From NCBI RefSeq assembly GCF_004799345.1, contig NZ_SSMC01000003.1, positions 434,001-498,000 of the forward strand: DNA of 64,000 nucleotides, read 5' to 3'. Of the stretch, positions 1 to 8,934 are shown piece by piece; the first letter of the stretch is position 1; each line of letters begins with the position of its first letter. Below the pieces are notes generated by a model. The model saw only the letters and a program-made list of their open reading frames with translations, was not told the origin of the DNA and ran no database searches. Both the position numbers and the translations under genes were made by a program. The DNA is from Robertkochia marina (GTDB taxonomy: Bacteria > Bacteroidota > Bacteroidia > Flavobacteriales > Flavobacteriaceae).

Positions 1-1
1 C

Positions 2-2398
2 GAGAGTAACGTAAGAACCCTGTTCAAAACATCCAATAACGGGGCTACCGTCAATGAAAATATCAAGAATGCCATAGAAATGACCATCGCCGATCTTAAA
101 GGCAATTCCGAAATGGTTAAGGAGTTTGATTGGTTCAAAGAGGAGTTGGGGGAATTCAATTTCGCCTTAACCCGGCCTTATTTTGACCTTCATGAGAAAA
201 AAGAAGAAGGCAGCGGAGGTTTGTTCAGTATCACCATCAACCCCAACACCTGTAAAGGATGTATGGAATGTGTGGCCGTGTGTAACGACAATGCCCTGAT
301 CAAAATTCCGCAAACAGAAGGTTCTGTGGTAGAATTGAACAAGCAATGGGATCTCTGGAATGCCCTGCCCAATACACCTCAGAAATTTAATCGCATTGAT
401 GATCTGGAAGAAAAGATAGGTCCGCTGGAAACACTCCTGCTCAATAAAGATGCTTACCTGAATTTTGCCAGTGGAGACGGAGCGTGTTTGGGATGTTCTG
501 AAAAATCGGTGGTGCACATCTTTACCGCCACGGTAGAGTCGCTGATGCAGCCGCGTATAGAGAAACATATGGCCTACCTTGAAGAGCTTACCGATAAACT
601 GGAGAAGCATGTCCAGGGGAAACTGATGGGTGGGGTAGATCTCACAGATTCTGCCACCATGGCCAAGATCGTTAGCGAGATGCAAAATGCTGATCTCACC
701 ATGGCAGAGATCACCCGCAGGTTCGAATCTGAGAAAGGTGGAGAACCGATTGACCAGGAATGGCTGCGAAATATTACCCAGCTGCTGGCACAGCTGAAAA
801 AGCTCAAATGGAAATATACCAATGGTACCTCCGGAAAAGGGCGTTCTAATATGGGAATGCTCAATGCCACAGGTTGTACCTCGGTTTGGGGCAGTACCTG
901 GCCTTTTAACCCGTATCCTTTCCCTTGGGCCAATCACCTGTTCCAGGATTCTACCTCTATGGCCATGGGTGTCTTTGAGGGACATATGGCTAAAATGGCA
1001 GAAGGCTTTAAAGCCATTAGAAAAGCAGAGCTTATTCTTGATGGAAAGTACGACCCAACAGAACACGATGAGTTCTTTACCTATTTTACCTGGCAGCAAT
1101 TCACTGATGAAGAGTGGCTGTTGTGTCCGCCGGTGGTCACCCTCGGAGGTGATGGCGCCATGTACGACATAGGTTTCCAGAACCTCTCCCGTATGATGGC
1201 CTCCGGTAAACCGATCAAAGTGATCGTGGTTGATACCCAGGTATACTCTAATACCGGTGGGCAGGCCTGTACCTCCGGCTTTATCGGCCAGGTGTCTGAC
1301 ATGGCTCAATACGGTAAGGTTTGGAAAGGGAAGGAAGAACCCCGAAAAGAGATCGGCCTGATCGCCATGGCCCATAGAAATACCTACGTGTTACAAGGGT
1401 CTCTGGCCAATACGAGCCAGATGATAGAAGGATTTATCGATGGCTTAATGACCAAGCGTCCGGCTATATTTAACCTTTATACCACCTGCCAGCCTGAACA
1501 TGGGGTCGGTGATGATATGGGGGTAAACCAGGCGAAACTTGCTGTGGAATCAAGAGCCTATCCGGTCTTTAAATACAACCCGGATCACGGTATTAAAACC
1601 ACCGAGGCCTTTGACCTGTCAGGGAATCCGGATCTTAATAAAGACTGGCCGACCTATCGTTTAAAATACCTCGAATACGGACAGGAACGCACCATGGAGC
1701 TGCCTATGACCTTTGCCGATTTTGCCCTTACAGAAGCGCGGTTCAGGAAACATTTCCGCAAAGTACCCAGAGATGCCTGGAATGATAACATGGTATTGTT
1801 AGCTGAATTCCTTGACATGGAAGAAAGCGACCGAGAAGGTAAATTCCCCTTTATCTGGGCAGTAGACAGAGATCAAAAACTCAACAGAGTTTTGGTGGCT
1901 AAACCCATCGTGGAGTCCTGTGAGGAACGACGCGATTTCTGGTTGCTTCTGAAAGACCTTGCAGGCGTAGATGCTGAGCAGTCCATTGAGGAAAATTTGG
2001 AAGAAAAGATACGTAGCGAGGTGGTTGGCAAGATCGCACAGGGATTGATGAAGTTGGCCGGTGGCAATAACAACGGCATGGAAGGCCTGGTAGTGGATAC
2101 CCCTGTCGGGCCAGTTGAAAAGGAGGCTGAAACAGCATCCAACGGCGAGTATATGGCCCCATGGCTGGAAACAGGAGAATGTACCTCTTGTGACGAGTGT
2201 ATGAAGATCAACGCGAATATTTTCGCTTATAACGATGACAACAAGGCTTTTATTAAAAACCCAAAGGCAGGAGCTTATGAAGACCTGGTGAAGGCTGCTG
2301 AAAAGTGTACCGCCGGGGTGATCCATCCCGGGTTGCCGGCCGATCGCTCTAAAAAGGATATTGAAAAGTGGATAAGTCGCGCTGAGAAGTATAATTAA
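2..2398 (+). CDS. Pyruvate:ferredoxin (flavodoxin) oxidoreductase, C-terminal part (5' end outside window)
   Basis: The reading frame is open from base 2, so this is the last ~798 residues of a larger protein (NifJ-type enzymes are ~1170-1200 aa). It oxidises pyruvate (or a related 2-oxoacid) with CoA to acyl-CoA and reduces ferredoxin. Seen: the second half of a 2[4Fe-4S] domain, CKGCMECVAVC (about 251-283); the TPP domain with proximal cluster motif CLGC near 490 and the TPP/Mg loop GGDGAMYDIGFQN near 1144; and the family motif DTQVYSNTGGQ. After the TPP domain comes an extra C-terminal ferredoxin-like segment, CTSCDEC ... EKC (2179-2330). It is followed after 15 bp by rnfC, so its reduced ferredoxin probably feeds the Rnf complex. 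The exact 2-oxoacid is inferred. Confidence 0.93.
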   Translation, partial: ESNVRTLFKTSNNGATVNENIKNAIEMTIADLKGNSEMVKEFDWFKEELGEFNFALTRPYFDLHEKKEEGSGGLFSITINPNTCKGCMECVAVCNDNALIKIPQTEGSVVELNKQWDLWNALPNTPQKFNRIDDLEEKIGPLETLLLNKDAYLNFASGDGACLGCSEKSVVHIFTATVESLMQPRIEKHMAYLEELTDKLEKHVQGKLMGGVDLTDSATMAKIVSEMQNADLTMAEITRRFESEKGGEPIDQEWLRNITQLLAQLKKLKWKYTNGTSGKGRSNMGMLNATGCTSVWGSTWPFNPYPFPWANHLFQDSTSMAMGVFEGHMAKMAEGFKAIRKAELILDGKYDPTEHDEFFTYFTWQQFTDEEWLLCPPVVTLGGDGAMYDIGFQNLSRMMASGKPIKVIVVDTQVYSNTGGQACTSGFIGQVSDMAQYGKVWKGKEEPRKEIGLIAMAHRNTYVLQGSLANTSQMIEGFIDGLMTKRPAIFNLYTTCQPEHGVGDDMGVNQAKLAVESRAYPVFKYNPDHGIKTTEAFDLSGNPDLNKDWPTYRLKYLEYGQERTMELPMTFADFALTEARFRKHFRKVPRDAWNDNMVLLAEFLDMEESDREGKFPFIWAVDRDQKLNRVLVAKPIVESCEERRDFWLLLKDLAGVDAEQSIEENLEEKIRSEVVGKIAQGLMKLAGGNNNGMEGLVVDTPVGPVEKEAETASNGEYMAPWLETGECTSCDECMKINANIFAYNDDNKAFIKNPKAGAYEDLVKAAEKCTAGVIHPGLPADRSKKDIEKWISRAEKYN

Positions 2399-2413
2399 AT
2401 TACAAAAGGCACT

Positions 2414-3772
2414 ATGTCGTTATTCAATTTCCATAAGGATACCTTTAAACATGGGATACACCCGCCTGAAAGTAAGGAAGAGACCAGGGGGTTGCCTATT
2501 AGGCAATTCCCCTTTTCCCCGCTGATCATCCTGCCTATGGAGCAGCATATTGGCGCCCCGTCTCAGGTCCTGGTCCGGGAAGGGCAGGAAGTCCAACGGG
2601 GGCAATTACTGGCTAAAGCTGGGGGGTACGTTTCCGTACCCTTGCATGCCCCGGTGTCGGGAACAGTGCGTAAGATCGCCAATGTGCCTACCATTTCGGG
2701 AAAAATGTCGCCCGGGATCTATCTCGAAGCTTTTCCGTTTTCAACCCAGGAGGTAAAAGAAGGTAAACCCATAGACCCGGACACGGCTACCCCGGAGGAG
2801 ATCCTCCAGGGTATTCAGGATGCAGGTATTGTCGGACTGGGAGGGGCCGCCTTTCCCACCCATGTAAAGCTAAAAGTGCCTGACGGCAAGACCTGTGAAA
2901 CCCTTATTATAAACGGGGTGGAATGTGAACCTTACCTGACGACCGATCACCGGGTGATGCTGGAGCAGGAGGAGGATATTTTTACCGGTATCAAATACCT
3001 GCTGAAAGTAACCGGGGCAAAACAGGCCATTATTGGTATCGAGGCCAATAAAAAGGATGCTGCGGCCCACCTGGAAAAACACCTGCCGAAAGATCTGCCC
3101 ATTGCTGTAAAAGTACTGCCGGTAAAATATCCGCAGGGGGCAGAGAAGATGCTGATCACGGCTATACTCGGTCGTGAAGTGCCCTCAAAAAAACTTCCTA
3201 TAGAAGTAGGCGTGGTAGTGGTCAATGTGGCCACCACCGCAGAGATCGGACGTTTATTACCTCATGGAAGAGGCATACAGGAAAGGGTGATCACCATTTC
3301 CGGTCCCGGGGTTAAAAAGAAAGGGAACTACCTGATCCCCGTAGGTACGCCGCTGCGGTTCGTCTTAGAGCAGGTAGGGGTAGAGGAGGATGTTTGTGAG
3401 GTGTATATGGGCGGCCCGATGATGGGGATGGCCGTATCTAACCTCGATATTTCCATTGTAAAAGGAACCTCCGGTATCCTGGTCTTTACCAGGAAAGAGG
3501 TAAGTCTGAATACTAAAACCTATCCCTGTATTAAATGCGGGGCCTGTGTTGATGCCTGCCCGATCTTGCTGAATCCCTCGCAAATGGGGATCCTGGCCAA
3601 ATTCGGGGCCTATGAAGAAATGGCATCCGATTTTAATTTAATGGATTGTTTTGAATGTGGTTCCTGCAGCTATGTGTGCCCGTCTCATATTCCGCTGGTA
3701 CAATATTTCCGATTGGCCAAACGTGCGGTTCGGAAGAAGGAAGCCCTGCAAAAAGAAAAAGTAAATGCTTAA
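2414..3772 (+). CDS. rnfC: Rnf electron transport complex subunit C
   Basis: 452 aa. Peripheral NADH/FMN-binding subunit of the ferredoxin:NAD+ oxidoreductase. The N-terminal half has the barrel-sandwich (biotinyl-like) segment REGQEVQRGQLLAKAGG and the nucleotide/FMN-binding motif GLGGAAFPTHVKL, followed by the SLBB region. The C-terminus carries two [4Fe-4S] motifs, CIKCGACVDACP (near 3528) and CFECGSCSYVCP (near 3648). The first gene of the rnf block, it starts 15 bp after the 2-oxoacid oxidoreductase and its last codons overlap rnfD. Length and motif order are standard for RnfC. Confidence 0.95.
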   Translation: MSLFNFHKDTFKHGIHPPESKEETRGLPIRQFPFSPLIILPMEQHIGAPSQVLVREGQEVQRGQLLAKAGGYVSVPLHAPVSGTVRKIANVPTISGKMSPGIYLEAFPFSTQEVKEGKPIDPDTATPEEILQGIQDAGIVGLGGAAFPTHVKLKVPDGKTCETLIINGVECEPYLTTDHRVMLEQEEDIFTGIKYLLKVTGAKQAIIGIEANKKDAAAHLEKHLPKDLPIAVKVLPVKYPQGAEKMLITAILGREVPSKKLPIEVGVVVVNVATTAEIGRLLPHGRGIQERVITISGPGVKKKGNYLIPVGTPLRFVLEQVGVEEDVCEVYMGGPMMGMAVSNLDISIVKGTSGILVFTRKEVSLNTKTYPCIKCGACVDACPILLNPSQMGILAKFGAYEEMASDFNLMDCFECGSCSYVCPSHIPLVQYFRLAKRAVRKKEALQKEKVNA

Positions 3773-4784
3773 AAAGACCCTACATATAAGTTCATCACCC
3801 CATATCTTCAAGGGGCACACTACCGATCAGATCATGAAAAATGTGGTTTGGGCCTTACTGCCGGTGGTGTTTTACTCGGTGTATGCCTTTGGGTGGAATG
3901 CCCTGCTGGTCATTGCCACAGCTACCTTGGGGAGTGTGATCACAGAGCATGTTCTATGCCGCCTTTCAAAAAAAGAAACCACCATTGCCGACTATTCGGC
4001 AGTAATCACGGGGATACTCCTCGGGCTTACCCTGCCTCCGGCTTTTCCGTTATGGATGGCCTTTGTAGGAGGAGCCCTGGGTATCGCCCTGGGTAAATAC
4101 ATATTTGGCGGCCTGGGGTATAATGTATTTAATCCGGCCCTGGTAGCAAGAGCGGTATTACAGGCAGCCTTTCCGGTAGCCATTACCACCTGGCATCCCG
4201 CCTTTTTACCTGATCGGTTCTCCGAAGTAGCCTCTTCGGTACTCGCCTTACCCTTAATGCAGCCCCAATACGATGTCATTTCCGGAGCCACCCCCTTATC
4301 GGCATTTAAGTTTGAAGGGTATACCACACCGGCCTCAGAGTTGGCCTTTGGGCTGGTAAGCGGTTCGGCCGGAGAAACCTGTGCCGTGATCATTATCCTG
4401 GGAGGGATCTACCTTATAGCAAGGAATATGATGAATTGGAGAATCCCGGCTGCGGTTTTGCTGAGTGCTTTCTTGCTGAGTGGAGCCCTGTACCTGGTGA
4501 ATAGCGAACTATATCCTTCGCCGGTGTTTATGCTGTTCTCAGGGGGGTTGATGCTCGGAGCAGTCTTTATGGCTACCGATATGGTATCCTCGCCCATTAC
4601 CCCCCTCGGACTTTGGATCTATGGAGCTATTATAGGGGTCCTGACCATCGTGATACGCGTTTGGGGCGGACTCCCCGAAGGCGTTATGTATTCCATTCTC
4701 CTGGCCAATGCCATTTCTCCCCAGATCGATAGGCTTATTAAGAACCGGGTGTACGGTACTACCCCAAAAATGAAAGCGGTATGA
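3765..4784 (+). CDS. rnfD: Rnf electron transport complex subunit D
   Basis: 339 aa polytopic membrane subunit, homologous to NqrB. The flavinylation motif SGATPLS is present at residues 173-179, with Thr176 the expected site of covalent FMN attachment. Many hydrophobic segments alternate with short loops, as expected for the membrane ion-translocating core. The start codon lies inside the end of rnfC (8-nt overlap) and the gene overlaps rnfG by ATGA, so translation is probably coupled. Confidence 0.95.
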   Translation: MLKKTLHISSSPHIFKGHTTDQIMKNVVWALLPVVFYSVYAFGWNALLVIATATLGSVITEHVLCRLSKKETTIADYSAVITGILLGLTLPPAFPLWMAFVGGALGIALGKYIFGGLGYNVFNPALVARAVLQAAFPVAITTWHPAFLPDRFSEVASSVLALPLMQPQYDVISGATPLSAFKFEGYTTPASELAFGLVSGSAGETCAVIIILGGIYLIARNMMNWRIPAAVLLSAFLLSGALYLVNSELYPSPVFMLFSGGLMLGAVFMATDMVSSPITPLGLWIYGAIIGVLTIVIRVWGGLPEGVMYSILLANAISPQIDRLIKNRVYGTTPKMKAV

Positions 4785-5497
4785 GTGAAACGGTGAATAT
4801 AGCATCACAAAACCCTGCTGGCAGTACAAAAATGCTAAAGGCCATGGTGGGTATAGGAGTGCTCAGTGCCCTTTTGATCGTGGTGACCTTTGAGCTTACC
4901 CAGCCTCGCGTACAACAACTAAAGGCCGAGGCCCTGGAAAAGGCCATTTTTGAAGTATTACCCGGGGCGGTGAGTTCGCGAACCTTTGGCGTAAATGCAG
5001 AAGGAAAGTTGATAGCTCCCGATACGGAAGAATCACCGGTTTCGTTAGTATACGCCGGGTATGATAGTGCTGATCAACTGGTGGGCTATGCCGTAGAGGC
5101 TTCCGGCCAGGGCTATGCCGATAAGATCAGGATCTTGTATGGATACAACCCAAAGCAGCAACAAATAATAGGATTTCAGGTACTGGAAAGTAAAGAAACT
5201 CCCGGACTGGGAGATAAGATAGAAAAGGAACAACGGTTTCTTGACAATTTTACGGCCCTTGACGTAGGCCTGAATAAGGAAGGAAACATTGCCAATAAGG
5301 TGACCACCGTTAAACAGGGAGCCAAGGTAAATGCCTGGGAAATTGACGGTATAACCGGGGCTACCATTTCTTCCAGGGCTGTGGGCGATATTATTGGCAG
5401 CAGCACTGAAGAAGTGATCCCCCTGCTTTTTGACAATTATAAAATGATGGAAACCCCCAAAGCAAACCCAAAAAAAAACGAGAACGATGACAAATAA
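4781..5497 (+). CDS. rnfG: Rnf electron transport complex subunit G (FMN-binding)
   Basis: 238 aa, homologous to NqrC. One N-terminal membrane anchor (about residues 15-42) precedes an FMN-binding domain exposed on the outer side of the membrane. The flavinylation motif TGATISS is at residues 192-198, with Thr195 the expected FMN ligand. The C-terminal tail is charged and rich in Lys/Asn. It overlaps rnfD by 4 nt and rnfE by 11 nt. Confidence 0.94.
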   Translation: MSETVNIASQNPAGSTKMLKAMVGIGVLSALLIVVTFELTQPRVQQLKAEALEKAIFEVLPGAVSSRTFGVNAEGKLIAPDTEESPVSLVYAGYDSADQLVGYAVEASGQGYADKIRILYGYNPKQQQIIGFQVLESKETPGLGDKIEKEQRFLDNFTALDVGLNKEGNIANKVTTVKQGAKVNAWEIDGITGATISSRAVGDIIGSSTEEVIPLLFDNYKMMETPKANPKKNENDDK

Positions 5498-6113
5498 CCC
5501 ACCTCCATCTGCGAAGAAGATCACCTCGACCGATGAGTTTATCAAAGGGTTGTGGAGGGATAACCCGGTATTTGTTCAGGTGTTGGGAATGTGCCCGGTA
5601 TTGGCTGTTTCTAATACAGCCGAAAATGCCCTGGCTATGGGTCTGGCGACAGCCTTCGTGCTGTTGATGTCGAATATCCTGGTGTCTCTGCTGCGAAACT
5701 TTGTTCCCAAACAGGTTCGTATAGCCTCCTATATTTTGATCATTGCTACCTTCGTGACCGTGACCGATTACGCCATACAAGCCATTAGTGTAGAGCTGCA
5801 CAAGGCCCTGGGAGCCTTTATCTCTCTGATCGTGGTAAACTGTCTGATACTGAGTCGGGCGGAGGCCTTTGCCTCAAAGAATACGGTGAGTAAATCGGTG
5901 CTGGATGCCCTGGGAATGGGCCTTGGCTTTACCTTCGCCCTGTTGTGCCTGGGCGCCGTGAGGGAACTCCTTGGAAACGGATCCTTATTCGGCCTTGCGG
6001 TATTTCCGGAAGGATTTCAAAGCTGGATCGTAATGATATTGCCTGCAGGAGGGTTCTTTACCCTGGCTGCATGGTTATTGGTAATTAACGCCCTTCAAAC
6101 CAAAAAAGCATGA
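5487..6113 (+). CDS. rnfE: Rnf electron transport complex subunit E
   Basis: 208 aa integral membrane protein of the RnfA/RnfE (NqrD/NqrE) family. It has the two conserved half-helix Cys motifs of the family, LGMCPVLAVS near the N-terminus and VVNCLILSRAEAF in the middle. In this family those cysteines, with those of RnfA, hold an intramembrane [2Fe-2S] centre. It overlaps rnfG upstream and shares ATGA with rnfA downstream. Confidence 0.94.
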   Translation: MTNNPPPSAKKITSTDEFIKGLWRDNPVFVQVLGMCPVLAVSNTAENALAMGLATAFVLLMSNILVSLLRNFVPKQVRIASYILIIATFVTVTDYAIQAISVELHKALGAFISLIVVNCLILSRAEAFASKNTVSKSVLDALGMGLGFTFALLCLGAVRELLGNGSLFGLAVFPEGFQSWIVMILPAGGFFTLAAWLLVINALQTKKA

Positions 6114-6691
6114 ATACAGAATCTCTTGGAACGATCTTTCTCAACGCCTCCTTGGTGAACAATTTTGTGTTGGCTTATTTCCTGGGCATCTGCCCGTTTC
6201 TGGGAGTTTCCGGAAAGATGGAAACCGCCACAAAAATGGGAGGAGCCGTGATGTTCGTCATGCTCATCAGTTCGGTATGTGCCTACGGCATTCATGCCTT
6301 CCTGGTGGTTATTGATGCCCCTTACCTGCAGCTGATCAGTTATATAGTGGTGATTGCCTCTACAGTTCAGTTAGTAGAGATGTTTATTAAAAAAATGAGT
6401 CCGGCATTGTTCCAGTCCCTTGGAATATTCCTCCCCCTCATCACTACCAATTGTGCTATTCTGGGAGTGGCTTTATTCCAAACCAATAAAGGCTACGGAT
6501 TGCTGGAAAGTGTGGTCTATGCCCTGGGGGCCGGAGTTGGATTTACACTGGCACTGGTATTGATCGCAGGATTAAGAGAACGGCTCACTTTTGCAGAGGT
6601 ACCCTCCATTTCTAAAGGTACCGCATTGACATTGTTTATAGCCGGAATATTATCGCTCTGTTTTATGGGCTTTGCAGGCCTGGGAGCTTAA
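6110..6691 (+). CDS. rnfA: Rnf electron transport complex subunit A
   Basis: 193 aa integral membrane protein, the partner of RnfE. The family Cys motifs are present: LGICPFLGVSG in the first membrane segment and TTNCAILGVALF in the middle. Length is exactly typical. The start overlaps the rnfE stop (ATGA). The next gene, 11 bp downstream, encodes the NqrM-like protein. Confidence 0.95.
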   Translation: MNTESLGTIFLNASLVNNFVLAYFLGICPFLGVSGKMETATKMGGAVMFVMLISSVCAYGIHAFLVVIDAPYLQLISYIVVIASTVQLVEMFIKKMSPALFQSLGIFLPLITTNCAILGVALFQTNKGYGLLESVVYALGAGVGFTLALVLIAGLRERLTFAEVPSISKGTALTLFIAGILSLCFMGFAGLGA

Positions 6692-6702
6692 AACATAAAA
6701 GT

Positions 6703-6936
6703 ATGTGGCATTCACTTTTAATAGGAATCGGTTTAATTGTAAGCATCGTGCTGGTATGGGTGCTGGTGCAAGTTCTATGGAAGGACGCATTTCGCGAAGA
6801 ATACCGTGAAGATGATGTGCTTGCAGGAAGAAGAAGCTGCTCTAATTGCGGGTGTACCACCCAGTGTGGAAAAAAGGAGCGGGAGCTCCGGAAACCTAAC
6901 CCGAACTTAGTTTTCAGGGAACTCAATAATGACTAA
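6703..6936 (+). CDS. NqrM-like four-cysteine membrane protein (putative Fe-S insertion factor for RnfA/E)
   Basis: 77 aa. One N-terminal transmembrane helix (residues ~4-24) is followed by a basic, Cys-rich tail with C46, C49, C51 and C55 (CSNCGCTTQC). Size, topology and Cys spacing resemble NqrM (DUF539), which is needed to mature Na+-NQR by delivering iron to the NqrD/NqrE cysteines. Here it directly follows rnfA, the NqrE homologue, in the same operon. The function is inferred from topology and context; sequence similarity outside the Cys motif cannot be judged by eye. Confidence 0.72.
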   Translation: MWHSLLIGIGLIVSIVLVWVLVQVLWKDAFREEYREDDVLAGRRSCSNCGCTTQCGKKERELRKPNPNLVFRELNND

Positions 6937-6972
6937 TCATAAAAACGCTTATCCAAGAAATACATAGAAATC

Positions 6973-7830
6973 ATGGCACATTTATCAGATTTTGCAGTCG
7001 ACAAACAGTATAAGGCAGTGGTACGCAATACCTCCCGCCTTACCCCAACAGATACTGAGGAGGTAAGGGAGATCGTACTGGAAGTACAGGATCCGGCATT
7101 TACATGTCAGGTAGACCAAAGCTTTGGCGTTTTGGTAAATACAAAGGATGAATTCGGCAACTCCATGCATCACCGACTTTACAGCGTGGCAGACCTGCCC
7201 GTAAAAGAGAATGGCAACCCAAAGATCACCATGCTGGTAAAACGCTGTTCATATATTGATGAATTTAGCGGGGAAGAGTACCAGGGAATTGCCTCGAACT
7301 ATCTATGCGACAGAAGGAGCGGAGATGAGATCACCCTGACAGGTCCTTTCGAACTGCCATTCAGAGTGCCTGAAGATAAGAGCGCAAACATGATCCTGAT
7401 AGGATTGGGAACCGGTATCGCTCCCTTCCGGGCCTTTATCAAACATATCTATAAAAACGTTAAAGACTGGGAAGGAAAAATACGGCTCTTCTATGGGGCA
7501 CGCAGTGGCCTGGAGTTGTTGTATATGAACGATAAAGACGGTGATATCTCTGATTATTATGATGAAGAAACCTTTGAGGCTTTTCACGCCTTGAGTCCGA
7601 GACCGGCCTGGGCCGACCCTATTGATCTGGATAAGGCGCTGGAAGCCCAGACGGAGGAGATCAAGGAGTTATTGGCCAGTTCGAACACCTATGTGTATGT
7701 AGCAGGGTATGAAGCCATCCATAAAAAACTCAACAAGGCTTTTGCCAATATTCTGGGCTCAGAAGAGAAATGGAGGTTGCGAAAAGCTGAACTGATCGCC
7801 GGTAGAAAATGGGCCGAGATCATTTTTTAA
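6973..7830 (+). CDS. Ferredoxin-NADP reductase, plant/cyanobacterial-type fold
   Basis: 285 aa flavoprotein. FAD-binding motif HRLYSVAD (around residue 58), a second FAD segment ASNYLCD, the NADP-binding glycine motif LIGLGTGIAPFRAF (about residues 138-151), and family segments FYGARSGLELLY and YVYVAGYEAI. The protein ends GRKWAEIIF, where the family usually has an aromatic residue stacking on the flavin. It sits between rnfA/nqrM-like and rnfB in the same strand and operon, so it probably exchanges electrons between the operon's ferredoxin pool and NADP(H). The substrate assignment is inferred from fold and context. Confidence 0.85.
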   Translation: MAHLSDFAVDKQYKAVVRNTSRLTPTDTEEVREIVLEVQDPAFTCQVDQSFGVLVNTKDEFGNSMHHRLYSVADLPVKENGNPKITMLVKRCSYIDEFSGEEYQGIASNYLCDRRSGDEITLTGPFELPFRVPEDKSANMILIGLGTGIAPFRAFIKHIYKNVKDWEGKIRLFYGARSGLELLYMNDKDGDISDYYDEETFEAFHALSPRPAWADPIDLDKALEAQTEEIKELLASSNTYVYVAGYEAIHKKLNKAFANILGSEEKWRLRKAELIAGRKWAEIIF

Positions 7831-7876
7831 GATGAAAGATAGGTAAACCACTTGTTTAACGAACCGCTGAAGTACT

Positions 7877-8743
7877 ATGTCTGTATTTATTGCCTTGGCC
7901 GCCTTAGGAGGGTTAACCCTATTGCTTGCTGTAATGCTTATTACCGCAAACAGGAAGCTTTTTGTGTATGAAGACCCTCGTATTGAAACGGTAGAAGACA
8001 TGCTCCCTAAGGCCAATTGCGGGGCCTGTGGTTACCCCGGCTGCAGACCCTTTGCCGAAGCCCTGGTAAAAGGTAAAGCCCTGCCGGGCAAGTGTACCGT
8101 GAGCACCGATGAAGGCAGGCAATCGATCGCCCAGTTCCTGGGGGTCGATCTTGGCAGGGAAGAACGGCAGGTAGCCCGACTTGCCTGCGCCGGCGGAACC
8201 AATGTGGCTATCAACCGTGCCGAATATGAAGGTATAAGAAGCTGCCAGGGGGCAGCTCTGATCTCCGGTGGCGGTAAAGGATGCTTTTGGGGCTGTTTAG
8301 GTCATGGCGACTGTGAAGTGGCCTGCGATTTTGACGCCATTACCATGAACGAACATGGCTTGCCGGTGGTAGATGTGAATAAATGTACCGCCTGTGGCGA
8401 CTGTGTGGTAGCCTGTCCGAAAGATCTTTTCTCCCTGCAACCGGTAAGCAACCGGCTTTGGGTGGCCTGTAAAAACCTGGAACACGGAGAGGCCATCCTG
8501 GAAGATTGCCATGTGGGGTGTACCGCCTGCGGCCGTTGCGCCATGGACGCCCCCGGAGACCTGATCACCATGAAAAACAACCTTCCTGTTATTGATTACT
8601 CGAAGTTTCACCAAACGAAAGATCCTATCCAGCGATGCCCTACCGGGGCTATTGTCTGGTTAGATGATGATGGTACACCCGTGAAAGGAAAAGACAGCAG
8701 AAAGATCATTAGAAAAGGGGAGCGCAGGGTTGGAAGTTCATAG
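7877..8743 (+). CDS. rnfB: Rnf electron transport complex subunit B (ferredoxin-like)
   Basis: 288 aa. An N-terminal membrane helix (about residues 2-22), then the 4Fe-4S P-loop-type motif CGACGYPGC (residues ~46-54), then two ferredoxin-type pairs. The first pair is complete (CFWGCLGHGDCEVAC, then CTACGDCVVACP). The second pair keeps only one cluster's ligands (CTACGRC plus the final CP); the four positions for the other cluster are A, F, T and P. It is separated from the other rnf genes by the FNR gene, whereas rnfB usually adjoins rnfA or ends the cluster. Confidence 0.93.
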   Translation: MSVFIALAALGGLTLLLAVMLITANRKLFVYEDPRIETVEDMLPKANCGACGYPGCRPFAEALVKGKALPGKCTVSTDEGRQSIAQFLGVDLGREERQVARLACAGGTNVAINRAEYEGIRSCQGAALISGGGKGCFWGCLGHGDCEVACDFDAITMNEHGLPVVDVNKCTACGDCVVACPKDLFSLQPVSNRLWVACKNLEHGEAILEDCHVGCTACGRCAMDAPGDLITMKNNLPVIDYSKFHQTKDPIQRCPTGAIVWLDDDGTPVKGKDSRKIIRKGERRVGSS

Positions 8744-8750
8744 GGAGAAT

Positions 8751-8785
8751 CAAGAGCCAGGAGTCAAGAGTCAAGAGTCAAGATG
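8751..8785. repeat. Short tandem repeat, 7-bp period (CAAGAGT type)
   Basis: Five successive 7-mers, caagagc-caggagt-caagagt-caagagt-caagatg, directly after the rnfB stop codon. Same unit family as the array at 11815-11856. No coding potential is seen. Confidence 0.85.
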
Positions 8786-8848
8786 TAGGAATATGGACGA
8801 AAGAAGAAGGATCAAAGACGTTTTATGGTCGATGATCCTTATAATTCT

Positions 8849-8926
8849 TTAAGTTCCGTCCTTCTTGTTATCACTTTCATGGTAATAGGATTTGGCCAGT
8901 GACAAGGACAGGAATGTTCCCAGCAT
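8849..8926 (-). CDS. Possible very small membrane peptide after the subtilase gene
   Basis: A 25-codon frame starting ATG at 8926, with a hydrophobic start (LGTFLSLSLAKS) and a charged end (ESDNKKDGT). The frame continues upstream through the subtilase stop region (YLIA just before the ATG), so it could also be the remnant 3' end of another gene. No known family recognised; low certainty. Confidence 0.2.
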   Translation of the reverse strand: MLGTFLSLSLAKSYYHESDNKKDGT

Positions 8927-8934
8927 TAAAGCAA

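Noticed and set aside
167-1375. Long minus-strand open frame (402 codons) opposite the 2-oxoacid oxidoreductase
   Set aside because: It mirrors the coding strand of a clearly conserved gene; no family motif, and its composition is that of an antisense frame.
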